A stretch of 64,000 nucleotides of DNA, taken from positions 496,001-560,000 of the forward strand of contig JANVFP010000017.1 in assembly GCA_027919835.1 (NCBI GenBank). Direction: 5' to 3'. Each line of letters starts with the position of its first letter. Position 1 is the first letter of the stretch. The notes below the pieces were generated by a model. That model had not been told where the DNA came from. It did no database searches and saw nothing but the letters and a program-made list of their open reading frames with translations. The position numbers and the translations under genes are program-made. The stretch comes from Lentinula raphanica (taxonomy: Eukaryota > Basidiomycota > Agaricomycetes > Agaricales > Omphalotaceae). Below are positions 24,056 through 34,149 of this stretch, piece by piece.

Positions 24056-24690
24056 GACTGATCTCTTAAACCAGTTGAACGGGAAGTGAAGTTAGCAAAC
24101 TTGTTTGAAGTACTTATTGTATCGCGAAGCTCAATTTCATGATTGCCCGCTTGGCGTACCGCTGTGGGTCTACCATCGAGCTTCAAAACCATTACTGAAC
24201 TCTTCAAGTTCGATAGGTAGAAAGAATAATTTGGGAGGGCATGTTTTTGCGGACTGAAGGCCAAAGGGTCTCAACCTTGTTCGGTCATAATACTTGTCAT
24301 GTCTTTGAGATTCAAGTTACGCTTGTCCTGGTAGTCAAACAGTACGAGATAGCTATGTATAGACATAGAATGGAAATGTGACTCCGAATTCCTTCGATGA
24401 TTGGCAATCTCTCCAGGTTCCGGGCTAAGATGGGTTTTTTTTCGTGAATTAATGTCAATGGTAGATCACAAGTAAAGGAACGGGCACAGGCTTGCATTTG
24501 ATTTATGAGGACGAACAACACAAGGTACCTATGCATATCTCTATGAAAGACAGATAGGGTTTTTGGAAGAGAAAACTTGTACATCTTCAATATCCGACCA
24601 GCCTCAGTCCGAATGGTACCCTTCCAGTCACTTCGGCAGAGATCTCCAACTTCCATCTCGACGCTCGCGCAGCCTCTCGACCTATGAGTT
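24056..24690 (-). other. Possible exons, KOW-like sequence, unrecognised
   Basis: A minus-strand frame starting at 24656 begins MEVGDLCRSDWKGTIRTEAG, which loosely resembles a KOW-type beta segment. A second frame (24052-24264) contains MVLKLDGRPTAVRQAGNHEI. The two may be exons of one gene, but I could not verify splice sites. Could be chance. Confidence 0.2.
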
Positions 24691-25051
24691 CGGCAGGGCT
24701 AGTCAAAGCTCAGGTTGCTTTTGAATTGCATGTAATTCTTGTGAGAGAAGAGGTTGAAGAGATCTAGAGCACCGTTATTCTGATTCGAAGCTTTGATCAA
24801 GGAAAAGACACACTATTATGGAAGCCTGAGATGCGTCGAAGAGCTTTGTTTTGTAGGAGCTCTTGCACGGCTTCTTGGTTTGCCTTGTCAACAACTCGAA
24901 AGTTTTGAGGTTTCGCCCGCCTATTCCCATAGCCGAAACCTGTGGTCCTAGAAGCGAAAAGGCAGGGCCGACCTTGCTGTTGACCCTTCGTGAAGGTGCT
25001 GGTAGAACGGCTGCAGTAGCTTCAGCTTCAACAGTTTGTCACTCTGCACCT

Positions 25052-25788
25052 CTAGAGCCACGAGGAACGCCGCCCAAAACGGAATCGACCCGTTCTTGAG
25101 CATCTATAAGCAAGATACAGCTCCTTTATGTGAGAAGGTTGAGCAAACAGAGAAAATAAAGAAGAAAGGTTTGAAGTTACGCACTCTCCGTCCCATTCAA
25201 GCAGCTTCTGGCCCGAGAGCGAACTGAGAGCTTTGAGATCCTTCCACACTTTCTCAAGCCCTGGCGACAACCTCTTGCGGGGGTTCGCATTCCATCCGGC
25301 ATTAGACACAGGGAGGGAGGAGGAATTGAAGTCCTCAAGGACGAGGGGCTGAGCTTTTGTGGCTAGCTCAACCACTAAAGGCTTCACGTTCAGGTTGGAT
25401 ATACGCTCCCTAGCTGCGATAGCACGTGCGGCGCGCGACCTTCCTGTGAGAATGCTGTATTGCTTCCGTTTACGAGACCGAGAAAAGGCAGGGGTGTATG
25501 GCTCGTGAGGGGTTTGAACCGGGGGCAGCGCTTCTTCTTCAGCTGGGTCTTCTAAATCTTCATCCTCTAACCCTTCATCCTTGTACTCTATCTCTCCATC
25601 ATCCTCGAACTCCAATTCTCCGTCGTCCAAGCTTTCTTCGGCATCCTCCACAGACATGCAGGCGTCGTTGTCGGCCTTGAGAGCAGCACAGAGGTCGAAG
25701 GAATGGAACTGAATGCGGGAAACCGGAGCAGCTGTAAGCGGAACTCATGAGTCTCACATAGACAGGGGGCAAGCGAAGCAAAGATTCT
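25052..25788 (-). CDS. 3' part of an unrecognised gene cut by giant palindrome 1
   Basis: The main exon encodes an acidic protein (from MSVEDAEESLDDGE through an Asp/Glu-rich run) followed by SRKRKQYSILTGRSRAA and KRLSPGLEKVWKDLKALS. A GTGCGT...AAAG intron (about 25129-25189) leads to a short segment with DAQERVDSVLGG. That segment resembles a DSxGRVxxxLxG motif I recall from Agaricomycete transposon-linked proteins. The coding frame continues upstream to the palindrome boundary at 25788, and minus-strand coding-like sequence resumes on its other side (28742-29060), so the palindrome probably split the gene. Function unknown. Confidence 0.4.
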
Positions 25789-25796
25789 GTGGGTGT
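25789..25796. repeat. Target-site duplication, left copy (GTGGGTGT)
   Basis: The 8-bp direct repeat GTGGGTGT abuts the left end of giant palindrome 1. The second copy is at 28734-28741. Confidence 0.85.
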
Positions 25797-28733
25797 CACT
25801 TCAGGCACCCACCAAACAGGCCTTCTTAGGCCAAAAAAATAATGACATGGAATAGGCCTAAGAGGCCCATAATAGGGGTAGGCTACCCTAGGGTCCTTAA
25901 GGTGGGTAGCTACCACAGGCTGGGTAGCTACCCCCATAGTGTGAGGTTTTGAGATGGGTAGCTACCCTACTTAGGGTGCCAGGGGTCCTTTTGAGGTAGC
26001 TACCCTATGTTTTTGAAAAATTGTTAGGTTTAGTTTACTAATACTCTGGTAACATTAGTCATCTCATATCTCATAAAACAGGCTAGAGCTTTTGATGTAC
26101 TTGATCACAATTACTAAACTTTAACAAAGTAAATTTAGGTAGCTACCCTCTGTAAAAGGTGAATCGGGGTAGCTACCCACTCTGAAGTTGATCAGGGTAG
26201 CTACCCATTCTAGAAGTTAATTTGGGTAGCTACCCACTCTAAAAAATCAAATAGGGTAGCTACCCCACATTCCTGAATGGCTAATACAAGGTAAATCATG
26301 GTACCTACTTAACACACTCATTATAATATCTGAAAATTTAACACAGCAGTACTGTATATTATCCTCAACACAATTGATACACCTAACAATTTACAAAATT
26401 GGAACAGTGATAATATGTGTTATACTTGATGAATTTAACACTTTTAACAGTGGAGAACTTAGATCTGCATTACTGCATGTCATATTTGATGTTTAGCTAC
26501 CCCATCAATGCTGATTTTTGTTTGGGTAGCTACCCATGGAGGAGTTTGAATTGGGTAGCTACCCATGGGAGAATTTAAGTTGGGTAGCTACCCAAGATAT
26601 TTTACATGAGGGGTAGCTACCCACCATAATGCTTTAGTTGGATCAACTTGGATGATGGATCACTCAATTTCATTCTTAGTATATCAATTTCCTTATACAC
26701 ATTAGACTGAGCAACTAAAAACTTACATATAATATACTTTAACATACTCAATACTTGCACTTCATTATTCAATATAATACTTACATGTACACTGAACAAT
26801 CAAATAATCAGAGCAGTATTATCACTAATTACACTTGTTACACTCAACATATTTCATTAATAAATATAACACACCTTCAATACAACATTGTTATACAATA
26901 ATAGGCATATAGCAATGATTTTTGGGCGCTTATAGGCGCTTATTGTGGGTCTTCAACTCGAAATTCTTGAATAGCACATCCTATAATTTTTGTATAGGTC
27001 TTATATTGTGTCAGAATGTTGTTCATATCATACTTCTTAGGATTTGAATCCGAGAATACAGAAATCTATTTTCTAGGGCAGGATATATAGTGATCTTTTG
27101 TAATGTAACAGCAATTTGGATAAATTACACTGCATATATCCATGTTTTGCTGGGAGACTGATGTTATCTCATGTGAAATTCACTGCAACAGTCCACTGAC
27201 AGTGTCTGTACATGCTTTCAATGGTCATTATGATGATTGGACTCTGCATCCTACATTTACATATTTCATGTACACTTGAAATATGGATAGGTGCATGTAA
27301 CTGCAGATGTCATGATCAATGACCCCATCGTGAATCTCTTAGCTGTATCACATGGAGGTATCCTAGAATGGGTCATAGAGTATTGCTTTTTATGCCCCAG
27401 TAGCAATTTGGCTGCATGACATGGATATATGCAGTATGATTTACACAAATTGCTGTTACATCACAAGAGATCACTATATATCCTGCCCTAGAAAATGGAT
27501 TTCTGTGTTCTCGGATTTAAATCCTAAGGAGTATGATATGAACAACATCCTGACACAATATAAGACCTATACAAAAATTATAGGATGTGCTACTCAAGAA
27601 TTTCGAGTTGAAGACCCACAATAAGCGCCCATAAGCGCCCAAAAATCATTGCTATATGCCTATTATTGTATAACAATGTTGTATTGAAGGTGTGTTATAT
27701 TTATTAATGAAATATGTTGAGTGTAACAAGTGTAATTAGTGATAATACTGCTCTGATTATTTGATTGTTCAGTGTACATGTGAGTATTATATTGAATAAT
27801 GAAGTGCAAGTATTGAGTATGTTAAAGTATATTATATGTAAGTTTTTAGTTGCTCAGTCTAATGTGTATAAGGAAATTAATATACTAAGAATGAAATTGA
27901 GTGATCCATCATCCAAGTTGATCCAACTAAAGCATTATGGTGGGTAGCTACCCAACTTAAATTCTCCCATGGGTAGCTACCCAATTCAAACTCCTCCATG
28001 GGTAGCTACCCAAACAAAAATCAGCATTGATGGGGTAGCTAAACATCAAATATAACATGCAGTAATGCAGATCTAAGTTCTCCACTGTTTAAAGTGTTAA
28101 ATTCATCAAGTATAACACATATTATCACTGTTCCAATTTTGTAAATTGTTAGGTGTATCAATTGTGTTGAGGATAATATACAGTACTGCTGTGTTAAATT
28201 TTCAGATATTATAATGAGTGTGTTAAGTAGGTACCATGATTTACCTTGTAAGTAGGTAGCCACTCAGGAATGTGGGGTAGCTACCCTATTGATTTTTTAG
28301 AGTGGGTAGCTACCCAAATTAACTTCTAGAATGGGTAGCTACCCTGAGAGTGGGTAGCTACCCCGATTCACCTTTTACAGAGGGTAGCTACCTAAATTTA
28401 CTTTGTTAAAGTTTAGTAATTGTGATCAAGTACATCAAAGGCTCTAGCCTGTTTTATGAGATATGAGATGACTAATGTTACCAGAGTATTAGTAAACTAA
28501 ACCTAACAATTTTTCAAAAACATAGGGTAGCTACCTCAAAAGGACCCCTGGCACCCTAAGTAGGGTAGCTACCCATCTCAAAACCTCACACTATGGGGGT
28601 AGCTACCCAGCCTGTGGTAGCTACCCACCTTAAGGACCCTAGGGTAGCCTACCCCTATTATGGGCCTCTTAGGCCTATTCCATGTCATTATTTTTTTGGC
28701 CTAAGAAGGCCTGTTTGGTGGGTGCCTGAAGTG
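25797..28733. mobile_element. Giant palindrome 1: foldback transposon with long inverted arms
   Basis: Two near-identical inverted arms (25797-27144 and 27420-28733) flank a spacer of about 275 bp. The ends are CACTTCAGGCACCC and its complement, bordered by the 8-bp TSD GTGGGTGT. Each arm has about 14 copies of GGGTAGCTACCC or close variants (itself a perfect palindrome) in its outer 850 bp, and an inner AT-rich part with a GGGCGCTTATAGGCGCTTAT motif. No transposase gene. An 8-bp TSD fits hAT-like or Zisupton-like mobilisation, but the superfamily is not established. Confidence 0.9.
27421..27624 (+). CDS. Small open frame in the palindrome core, conserved between palindrome families
   Basis: This 67-codon frame in the right arm begins MDICSMIYTNCCYITRDH and contains EYDMNNILTQYKTYTKII. 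The same frame occurs in giant palindrome 3 (58252-58446 minus and 50920-51114 plus). Over 61 ungapped positions I count 32 identical residues. The left-arm copy here and both arms of palindrome 2 carry stops. It may be coding or a conserved non-coding block. Not recognised. Confidence 0.35.
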   Translation: MDICSMIYTNCCYITRDHYISCPRKWISVFSDLNPKEYDMNNILTQYKTYTKIIGCATQEFRVEDPQ

Positions 28734-28741
28734 GTGGGTGT
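28734..28741. repeat. Target-site duplication, right copy (GTGGGTGT)
   Basis: Second copy of the 8-bp repeat that flanks giant palindrome 1. Confidence 0.85.
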
Positions 28742-29060
28742 CGCGTAAGCCCTGCTTCGCAAACAGCTGCAAGCACGTCGGAACAGGCTCAACACCTCAG
28801 AGCAAGCAACTTTTCGCCCATCAAAATCTTGCCTAGATGAGGGGCTGGGCTTTGATTGGCAGCGGAGAAGATGGCTCTGAGGGAGGGAATAAACGCGTAG
28901 AAACGCGTCTCCGAAAGGTTTCGCAGCGCAGATAACCTTGCCTAGATGAGGGGCTGGGCGTATCTTGGCTGCGAAACAAAGGAGCCACAGACGCTGGCTA
29001 GAAAACCCACAGAAAGAGAGAACATACCTTCAGACAGAGCCATGATGAGGCCTGCGATAT
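28742..29060 (-). pseudogene. Probable 5' part of the gene split by palindrome 1
   Basis: Reading minus, ATGGCTCTGTCTGAAG is followed by a GT...TTTTCTAG intron-like segment. A frame beginning QRLWLLCFAAKIRPAPHLG then stays open to the palindrome boundary and, with the insertion ignored, runs on into 25788. A 20-bp block (AGCCCAGCCCCTCATCTAGG and variant) is present twice, near 28840 and 28940. The assignment is inference. Confidence 0.3.
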
Positions 29061-29535
29061 AGAGACAAGAAACGGAGAGAGGATAGGTCTTGAGGGAAAG
29101 GAAAGGGATGTTGACTGATGTTGATCAACAGAAACACGTGCAGAACAGCGCGTCAGGAATAGGCGCTCAGATTTTCGTCGTTCCAAATCCAAGCTGTGAG
29201 GTTTGTTTGCTTTCTTTTCGTCTTCGTCTTCAACGTTTCGATAGCAAGACCACTGGTATCTCTCGAGTCTCATATCCCGGTCATCACTCTATCGCGCGTT
29301 ATGGGTGATACTGCGATTTGTCAACTGACTTGTTCAATTCCGGTTTTACTGCTTCGTTACTGTTTTACGAACCGTCACCACATACTCCTCTACTGGCACT
29401 CTGGCATTGACCCACCTGCACCCTACCAGATAATCCCGCTGCAGGACGCACTGCTCCCTTGTAGGTTACCACCATCGGGTGAAGCAAGGGTGAAGCTAGT
29501 AGTTTCATCCCTAGTCTTCAATAATTAAGCCTGCT
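29061..29535. other. Intergenic, nothing recognised
   Basis: Short frames on both strands, no domain or splice evidence. Confidence 0.3.
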
Positions 29536-30600
29536 TTATGAAAGTATCGTAGCATTCTGCATATCACAGGATCTAAGTAAGCAAGTTTGTGGAGAAGGAA
29601 TTAAGTGCGCATACTTTGAATAATTGGCCTCGCTATCCCCTGCTGCTCCTTGGTAACCTTGGTTTTGATAATCAGGGCTCAAGAAAGCACTAGGAATCTT
29701 GTTTATGGTCCTGTGGGGACGAGAAACCTCCTTCGCAATCTCCACTCTCTTCTTGAACTTTCTTCCGCCTTGACCTTTCTCTATCCCAGCTGTGTTGGAA
29801 TCAATGAATCGAAACAACGGTCGAAATTCTCTCCGCCTGAAAGGCACATCGAGAACCAATCTGACTGGATTCCCGTCCTCCTCGCCGTCCTCTTCATCAG
29901 ACATACCATCCTCTTGCAATGTCGCAAGTGCAAAAAGTAGAAAACCCCAACTTTCCTCGCCTTCGCTATCCCCTTTCTCTTCGCAAGTCTGTTCAGCTAA
30001 CGCTGCGAGGGACTGACGTCGGCCGAGTTTCTACAAAGAGATCATCAGGAGGCATATTAATAAAGGGTGCGGCAAGAAGCTCACCCAGACTCTGATACTA
30101 CGGGAGCGTTTTGCAGCGGTAGAAGAGATGCCTGATTCCATAGTCCTTTGCTGATGGATTTCTCTCAGGACTCGGTGGATCCTATCTTCCAACAGCCCAT
30201 CCCAGTTGATTTCATCGTGATTGTCCGGGAGTAGGTATTGACCTTGATTCTCCGATTGCTCAGCCACTGCTTGCGCGCGTCGAGCTAGCTGGTATATGAG
30301 GCTCTGATTCCAAGAGGATTCCTTCAGACTGATAAGAGTTTCTCCAGAAAGATCTAGCTGAGCCATAGACAGATTCAGCGTTTGCGCCGGATTATGAGTG
30401 AACGTTTTGAGCGCAGACGGAGCTATTGGTTCTAACGAGCAAATGTCCGTGAGAGAGCCCACTTCGAATGAGGTAAGTATCGTTTCCCTGACTAGATCCT
30501 GGAACAATCTTGCGACATTAGATGAATCAATTCGATAGAGTCTTCAAGAGTCCTTACACTGGCATTCTTCATAACCGCGGATTTGGAGAGCATGAGGGAA
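29536..30600 (-). CDS. C-terminal exons of a second coiled-coil/WN/SDEED protein
   Basis: Exons 30085 to about 30500 and 29536-30030, separated by a 54-bp intron (30031-30084). The first has LDLSGETLISLKESSWNQSLIYQLARRAQ, which lines up with ESDWNQMFILNLANECQ in the 8.4-14.6 kb gene. The second has LQEDGMSDEEDGEEDG and FRRREFRPLFRFID, matching GVEFMSDEED and YFTRLFIFID there. So this is a second member of the same family on the same strand. A short upstream exon (KSAVMKNA) lies near 30560. The coiled-coil exons at 31.4-35.9 kb are probably its N-terminal part, now separated by an insertion. Confidence 0.6.
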
Positions 30601-30975
30601 AGAAAGGACAGGCCGAGTGACAACAGCTCTATGATTTCCGAGATAAAGTGGCCGACGCCGTTGGTTGGGTTTATCCCTGTTTATTCAACTCTGTCATTGT
30701 CAGACAAAATTCCGAACGTCTGTCCTTTTTCTTCAGGAGAAGGTGCTCACAATTCTTATCTCTAACTCAAAAAAGACGGCAAGTCTTGTATCACTGGAGT
30801 TTTGACTCTGCAGTTTAACGAGAAAGTTAGAACGAAGTAATTGGCAATAATGACGACTTCTGTTTGAGGGTAGTATCAATGTAGACATGCGCTCGATCAG
30901 ATAGTCGCAAGAGAAAGTTGGGCTTATGAATGGCCTATAACCTTGAGGTATTGATTGGGAGATCATGACCATGTG

Positions 30976-31041
30976 AATGCCCACTCATTGTCCACTCATT
31001 GCCCGTTCATTGCCCGTTCATTGCCCGTTCATTGCCCGTTG
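30976..31041. repeat. Short tandem repeat, 11-bp period
   Basis: About four to five copies of CCCGTTCATTG or CCACTCATTG in a row. Confidence 0.75.
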
Positions 31042-31390
31042 CTTTTCGTGATCGTAAAATTTAATATATTTCCTTGGATAAATACTGTGTAAAATACAAA
31101 ATCTTTCAAAAGATAAATACTGTAAATATCATTGGTGAAATCACTTGTGAAATTCATACTTCTACACATGTAATATGAGCTGCAAAAGTTCATATACATC
31201 CTTGGTTATTGCAATACTTTATGTTCTACAATATCTAGGCTATTTCCATAGATTCTACTGTTGAAATAGATAAGGTAATATCCCCCCTTTGACCAACCAT
31301 TTTACAGTGGAAATATATACTCAATTACTGAAGAAAAATCAATTGTAAAATATGTTGTAAAATTAAATATATTACTTGACCTTTTACAGT
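31042..31390. other. AT-rich segment without genes
   Basis: Strongly AT-rich with repeated TGTAAAAT and AAATACTGT-like words. No coding potential; possibly a degenerate MITE or a long AT-rich intron of the coiled-coil gene. Confidence 0.35.
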
Positions 31391-31392
31391 CG

Positions 31393-31628
31393 TTATATAC
31401 TGAATCCCTGGAGGTGATGACTGGCCTCTGCATCATTCTTCTCGCTGAGGAGTGTCGTGAGTTTGGCCTCTGCCTCCGTCTTTTCGCGCTTAAGTAGATC
31501 GAGGTTTTTCTGCATGTCTTGATTTGCACGGTTGGATGTCTCGAGTTTCATATCCGTCTCTTTCCTCGCTGACTGCGCATTCTTCTTTTCCCGATTCAAC
31601 ATGGCCACCTGTGCTTCCAGCGTTTTCT
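31393..31628 (-). CDS. Coiled-coil exon abutting a telomere-like array
   Basis: A minus-strand frame of about 75 residues of near-perfect coiled coil (for example LDLLKREKTEAEAKLTTLLSEKNDAE). At its 5' side the open sequence runs directly into the telomere-like array at 31629, so it is truncated. It is probably an exon of the coiled-coil gene whose 5' part is at 34.15-35.85 kb. Confidence 0.5.
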
Positions 31629-31771
31629 TACCCCTAACCCTCTTTTTTTAAGGTCTATCAATATATCCTCAACCCCTAACCCCTAACTCAACCCCTAACC
31701 ACCCTAACCCCTAACCAAACCCCTAACCCTAACCCAACCCAACCCCTAACCCCCCTAACCCTTATTGGCTC
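31629..31771. repeat. Degenerate telomere-like CCCTAA/CCCCTAA array
   Basis: About 140 bp made largely of CCCCTAA and CCCTAA units, with interspersed AACCC words. On the other strand this reads TTAGGGG/TTAGGG, the vertebrate/fungal telomere motif plus a variant. It sits exactly between the truncated coiled-coil exon and the truncated retroelement. Confidence 0.8.
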
Positions 31772-34141
31772 ATGTTTGGCACTGAATCAGACCCCTCCCT
31801 AATGTTGGGGTTAGCATAGGTGGGTCCTTAAACATGAGGATGGAGGTGACACCTTGACACTCGTGACACCTGTCTTCAGAGTTCGAGGTTTAGCAGGTGG
31901 TTGGTAGACAGGCACGGTGGAAGTGTAGCGTGAAGGAGGTAGAGCAATTGTTGTCATCACTTCAACAGATGGGACATACACCGGTCTTTGATGTATACTG
32001 CTACTTTGCACTCGAAGTTGAGAAACTGGAGTCCTGGTTGTATCTATGAGCCTTTGCGGAAAGCTATTATGACCATGACGGGGGAGTACCGAAGTTGTTG
32101 GAGAATAGTGATGATTGGGTAAGGGTGGTGGAGGTGGTGGGGGTTGCCATTGCCAACCGAGACCATCTGCCAATGCCGGGGTAGGTAACGTGGTTTGTTG
32201 AGGATATGGGACATAAGTGTTTGGCATCACTTGTCCTGGGGTATGGGAATAAGAACCCCATCCTGGGTTTGTGGGAGGTCCGTAGTATCCTGGAGGATAG
32301 GTACGAGCCATCTGGGGATATGAATATAACCTAGTCTCCGTCCCGCTGGCCTGTGTAGACATACTGGGGGCAGCAAGAGTTCAGTTATTATGTGAAGAAC
32401 CGGATCCCGTTTGAATCCAGATGAGTGGTAGACCCAAAAGGAGGCAGCAAGAGATTGGTTATTATGTTAGGTGCTCGATGCTCTATCCCTCGACGGCACC
32501 AAAGACGAAGGCTACGAGCGTTCCGTCCAAAAGAACGTTGTAGACAGACTGCTAGGCTAATGAGTCTACACCGAAGATCTGGATTCCGAGTGATTGATAA
32601 TGGCCGAAACTTTGTTGTTAGTAGTACAGTTGTTGTTACACTGGTAATAACCAGACCGAGATGAGAGAATAAAAGCTGAATCCTATTGAGAACCTGTAAA
32701 AATAACCAATCTGGGGATTGGGTTACAAAATAGCTACTGCTTATATAGGTTTTCAGTAGGTATTGACATATAAGGCAATGATATATAAAAGAATGTCGGC
32801 GGCGGACGCGTCACCACGATGATAATCGTGATGACAAGTCCCGGAGCCCGGACGCTGTCAAACGTCGTCGAGGTGACTCGACGACGAGTCAAAATAAGAG
32901 TGGCGCGGATCGACGTAGGTGTACGCGTCGATCCGGCCGGATGAATGACAACATAGCAATGAAGTAATCAATAAGAAAAGGACGGCAGGCGAGGAGTCGC
33001 CTTGACTCGTCTTGCGTCGCCTGACGTCTTAATAAACAAACCAGGGCCGAAGGTATGCGTGCGGGACGCAAAGGGGAGCCGGATATACGTGTACAAGCTA
33101 AACGAGGGGCCGAGAGTTCATACATGGGGGCGTCGATCCGAATGAAGTGCTGACAACGAAGAGGGAGCGGCAAGACGCGTGTACAGTCCAATGCCAAAGG
33201 TATTGAGTGGAAGGGAGGCCAAGAGACGTGTGTACAAGCTGGGTACATTGAGAGTGGGGATTGGGGATGGTTTGACCGGCACAAGTCGAGGTGCGAGGGC
33301 ATGTATCGTCATCTAGGATGACCAGATGAGGTAGATGCGAGCCGAGGATGACGAAGACAAGATGAGGGAATGCCGAATGGAAGGACGGCGAGACGAAGAT
33401 GAGTTTGACATGGCGGGGCCGAAGGTGTAACACAAAGAAAGGTTTGCCGGGCGTGTATCGTCATCAAGGACGACTAAATGAGCTGTTGAAGGCGCCGGCG
33501 TTGACGAGGACGAGTCGAGGAGGGGAAGAACGGCATGACGGGGTGGCGACAACGACGTTGACACGTCGGAACCGGAATACATATGAAAAGGGCGGGGCCG
33601 AGGTTTTGGTGGAATCCTAGACCCGGTAGGCGTTGTGGAGACCCAATAGCGTCGACGCGAGTCAACGACGGTCCTACGGGACCTCGTTAGCGTGGATGTA
33701 ATCCGTTCGACGAACGGATTACGCACCATGTAGATGTTTAGTTGGCAGACCGCGTTACCGCGGTCTCCAACCCTCTAAGTGGGCCCCTCGTCGTCCTTAT
33801 GTCCCTTCCATCGTGTCTTGTATCCTTTGGTCTTGTTCCTGAGGTCCTATCGCGTTGAGAAAGGAGGTGGTGGTCGAGGAGATGAAGAGCGAGGAAGAGG
33901 AAGAAGCGTGGGAGAAAGTAAAATGCGGCGCTTCTGCGTTGAGATGCCGAGACGCCGAATAAGCGCCACCTCGGCGTAGGCTCGGCCATCGATAGAAAAG
34001 GATTGTAGAGGTTGTTTAAGCCCGAATAAATGATGGAAAAATATGGAAAAATAGTAGGAAAATCAGGAAAAATCAGGGGATATGCTGGGAATATTTGGGA
34101 AATTTGTGGGGGTGGCAAAGATCATGTTATGCTTCATAACA
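31772..34141 (-). mobile_element. Truncated LTR retroelement (LTR and start of gag)
   Basis: Read on the minus strand it begins at 34141 with TGTTATGAAGCATAACA, a typical near-palindromic LTR terminus. A promoter-like CCTATATAAG lies near 32740, and an ACTAACAACA end near 32618 marks an LTR of about 1.5 kb. A leader and an ATG at 32362 follow. No second LTR, polymerase or integrase is present: the element stops at the telomere-like array. It lies inside the intron after the SNLAASE exon of the coiled-coil gene. Confidence 0.55.
31811..32362 (-). pseudogene. N-terminal gag-like fragment
   Basis: A 183-residue frame starting MSTQASGTETRLYSYP, rich in Pro, Tyr and Gln with an eight-proline run, as is common for N-terminal gag regions of LTR elements. 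No capsid or zinc-knuckle motif before it ends near the telomere-like array, so it is a truncated relic. Assignment rests mainly on position behind the LTR-like sequence. Confidence 0.4.
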
Positions 34142-34149
34142 CGATGTAT

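Noticed and set aside
25797..28733. CRISPR-like array from the regularly recurring GGTAGCTACC
   Set aside because: Spacing is irregular, the repeat is only 10-12 bp and palindromic, and the genome is eukaryotic; better explained as transposon subterminal repeats.
33000..34000. Long open frames on both strands with Ser/Arg/Pro-rich translations
   Set aside because: They overlap on both strands inside an LTR-like GC-rich stretch and have no domain or codon pattern; judged non-coding.
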